A DNA stretch of 64,000 nucleotides. It comes from DASVWZ01 sp963715675. Lineage in GTDB: Bacteria > Acidobacteriota > Terriglobia > Terriglobales > Acidobacteriaceae. This document shows, piece by piece, positions 62,214 through 64,000 of this stretch. The DNA lies in contig OY970265.1 of assembly GCA_963715675.1 (NCBI GenBank), forward strand, positions 124,001-188,000. Direction: 5' to 3'. Under the pieces are notes generated by a model. It had not been told where the DNA came from and did not search any database. It saw nothing but the letters and a program-made list of their open reading frames with translations. Within the stretch, counting starts at the first letter, position 1; every line of letters starts with the position of its first letter. The position numbers were made by a program, and so were the translations under genes.

Positions 62214-63525
62214 CTTGTGGTTCGCCAAAACTCTTGCCGTCCGTGAAATCAACAGTTTGCACACTTTCCTCAGCCCGACCGTCTGCTATGACTCTTGCCC
62301 ATGTTCCCTTTCTTTCGACTCTGGTTTGGGACACTTGCCCGTTGTCTTCGCTCACGGCAAAGCCTGTTTCTGGAGAATCTGGCGCTTCGCCAACAGCTTG
62401 CTGTCCTGAGGCGAAGGCATCCTAGGCCCAAGCTCCTCGCGCTCGACAAACTCTTCTGGGTACTCGCACGCCGCTTCTGGCCCGCTTGGAAACGGTCTCT
62501 CATCATCGTAACTCCGGACACCGTGGTGCGCTGGCACCGTGCCGGCTTCCGCATGTACTGGAGACTGCTCTCCAGGGTTAGGAAGTGCGTCGGCAGAAAG
62601 AGAACTTCTAAGGAGGTGCGGGATCTGATTTTCCGCATGGTGGCGGAGAACCCGACCTGGGGAGCGCCCCGTATTCATGGAGAGCTTCTCATGCTCGGTT
62701 TTGACGTTTCGGAGCGAACCATCTCCCGCTGGATGAAACGCGCGCCCAGAGATCCTGAACCAGCACAGCGCTGGTTGTCTTTTCTGCGCAATCATCGGGA
62801 AGCAATCGCGGCAATGGATTTCTTCACGGTTCCGACCGTGACTTTTGGTGTTCTGTACTGTTTCTTCATCATCAGCCATGACCGGCGTCGCATCCTGCAC
62901 TTCAACGTCACACGGCATCCCACCAGCAGTTGGATCGCCCAGCAGTTACGCGAAGCCTTCCCTTATCAGTCCACACCCAAGTTCCTCCTCTTTGATCACG
63001 ACCAGAAGTATGGGTTGGAGGTCCCCGCAGCGATTCGATCCATGAAGATCGCTTGCGTGCAAACCTCCCTTCAGAGCCCCTGGCAGAATGGCGTTGCCGA
63101 GCGCTGGGTGGGAAGCTGCCGCCGCGATCTGCTCGACCACATCATCGCTCTCAACGAGCGCCACCTGAAGCGACTTCTTGCTGACTACATTGGTTATTAC
63201 CACGAGGACCGCACTCACCTGGGCTTGAGAAAGCAGACACCCGGCAGCAGAGTTGGTTCAGCAACTCGGGGTCCCGTTGTTTCTCACGCGCGGCTCGGTG
63301 GCCTGCACCATCGCTACGACCGCGCTGCCTAATCTCGACCGCTCGAAAGGTCACTTTCTCAATTGCCTTTCAGGCTTGCGGGGACCAGTGTGACTGACTG
63401 AACGGATACGACTCAGCCAACCGCCGACTAAGTCCTGCACCCTGCAAAAGGACACACCCGACGCAGGGGCATTTCCTCCAGGATGCATCGTTCAGGGTAC
63501 GTTTTCAATTGTGGCGAGGCACAAG
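62214..63525 (+). mobile_element. Insertion sequence with rve-type transposase, copy 2
   Basis: CTTGTGGTTCGCCA at 62214-62227 and TGGCGAGGCACAAG near 63512-63525 are inverted repeats with two mismatches. The element is about 1.31 kb with one transposase gene. It lies directly after the truncated second part of the membrane coiled-coil gene and before a HEPN-like fragment. No clear target duplication was found, so the exact end bases are uncertain. Confidence 0.75.
62301..63332 (+). CDS. DDE transposase with integrase core, copy 2
   Basis: The 343-residue transposase is related to the one at 50831 but clearly diverged. ATG 62301 (MFPFFRLWFGTLARC) is chosen by analogy with that gene. The rve core has AAMDFFTVPTVTF, FLLFDHDQKYGLEV and SPWQNGVAERWVGSCRRDLL with the DDE residues, and the tail is GGLHHRYDRAA. 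It appears intact. Its 3' part is the parent type of the remnant at 52079-52361. Confidence 0.85.
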   Translation: MFPFFRLWFGTLARCLRSRQSLFLENLALRQQLAVLRRRHPRPKLLALDKLFWVLARRFWPAWKRSLIIVTPDTVVRWHRAGFRMYWRLLSRVRKCVGRKRTSKEVRDLIFRMVAENPTWGAPRIHGELLMLGFDVSERTISRWMKRAPRDPEPAQRWLSFLRNHREAIAAMDFFTVPTVTFGVLYCFFIISHDRRRILHFNVTRHPTSSWIAQQLREAFPYQSTPKFLLFDHDQKYGLEVPAAIRSMKIACVQTSLQSPWQNGVAERWVGSCRRDLLDHIIALNERHLKRLLADYIGYYHEDRTHLGLRKQTPGSRVGSATRGPVVSHARLGGLHHRYDRAA

Positions 63526-63825
63526 GATTATAAAGACCCAGCAGCCGTTGTCGCTGGTTCTGTTCTTGAAGAGCATTTGCGGAAGCTATGCGACAAGCAT
63601 TCCATACCAACGGTCAAACCTGACGGGTCACATAAGAAAGCCGACGCACTCAACTCTGAACTCACGGCAGCGGGAGTCTACTCAAAGCTCGACCAGAAGA
63701 GTGTCACAGCGTGGCTAGACCTACGGAACAAGGCAGCTCATGGGCAATACTCGGAATATACAAAGGAGCAAGTGACGTTGATGCTGCAAGCCATACGAGA
63801 TTTTGCAGCCCGCTACCCAGCGTGA
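63526..63825 (+). pseudogene. 3' fragment of a HEPN-like protein gene
   Basis: An open frame of about 100 residues directly follows the insertion sequence; its only possible start codon (GTG 63511) lies in the element's terminal repeat, so the true 5' end is probably lost. The fragment is helical (GSVLEEHLRKLCDKHSIPTV, KADALNSELTAAGVYSKLDQ) and contains TAWLDLRNKAAHGQYSEYT, whose RNxxxH is the active-site motif of HEPN RNases, followed by a last helix QVTLMLQAIRDFAARYPA. HEPN domains occur in toxin, abortive-infection and other defence proteins. A separate host gene fused by chance to the IS end is the likely explanation. Confidence 0.65.
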
Positions 63826-63975
63826 GCAAAACCAGCATTCGGCAACAGGTACGGCCACAGCAAGCAACATTTTGGCGGCGTCGGATTTTTCATTTTTCCT
63901 TTCAATTTCCACGCGGCTAGTGCGTCGCTTGAAACGCTGTCAATTCAGCGTAGAATCCGAGGGAGGAGGTATGTA

Positions 63976-64000
63976 ATGCCGAAGAGAAAATTCCGTACTG
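63976..64000 (+). CDS. Start of a gene cut by the right window edge
   Basis: ATG 63976 follows GGGAGGAGG by six bases, a strong ribosome binding site. Only MPKRKFRT is visible, so no family can be named. Confidence 0.45.

Noticed and set aside
50748..64000. A site-specific integrase that would confirm an island
   Set aside because: Only DDE transposases are found in the window. No tyrosine or serine recombinase was recognised, so the island remains an inference from the tRNA fragment.

Overview
The window looks like a chromosomal segment from a member of the Acidobacteriota. This is inferred from gene content, not from a marker tree. The evidence is abundant secreted repeat proteins, including a GloVer-type tandem-repeat protein and right-handed beta-helix proteins, two DUF3857 proteins, a DUF4139 protein, a K+-independent-type membrane pyrophosphatase, high GC and GGAGG-type ribosome binding sites. 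The most distinctive content is a dissimilatory sulfur cluster, which points to the sulfate-reducing or sulfur-cycling acidobacterial lineages known mainly from peatland genomes.

Layout. 1-3.9 kb: a Fur-family regulator with TTGCAA-N5-TTGCAA operator candidates before itself and before a two-gene secreted-protein/cytochrome c operon, then a large secreted protein. 4.0-6.5 kb: hppA on the minus strand. 6.9-9.9 kb: four tandem paralogues of an unknown exported family. 10-11.2 kb: an eight-repeat PQQ-type propeller. 11.8-16.6 kb: the glyoxylate shunt, with aceB and a TPR-HTH protein divergent from aceA. 17-36 kb: ordinary chromosome (TPR protein, GcvH-like protein without its lipoyl lysine, mscL, two transglutaminase-like proteins, msrA, gyrB, a PLP decarboxylase, DUF4139, a CPBP protease, a glycosyltransferase-like membrane protein, a SIMPL protein). 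36.6-40.2 kb: two large secreted proteins.

40.9-50.4 kb: one tight co-directional cluster, aprB-aprA-qmoA-qmoB-qmoC-dsrJ-dsrO-dsrP. AprBA interconverts APS and sulfite. QmoABC connects it to the quinone pool. DsrJOP is the periplasmic cytochrome/ferredoxin/quinone-protein half of DsrMKJOP. No dsrMK and no sat lie in the cluster, so JOP sits directly behind qmoC with overlapping genes. hppA, 34 kb away, could consume the pyrophosphate released by sulfate activation.

50.6-64 kb: an accessory region. It starts next to a 3'-half tRNA-Pro(CGG) fragment that looks like an integration scar. It holds two related rve-type insertion sequences with two truncated relatives, and two apparently identical 1441-bp IS256-family elements in opposite orientation, each with its own 8-bp target duplication. 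It also holds a family of secreted beta-helix proteins with a GloVer protein, and genes visibly broken by the insertions: a beta-helix paralogue, a membrane coiled-coil protein whose reading frame is restored when the IS is removed, and a HEPN-like 3' fragment.
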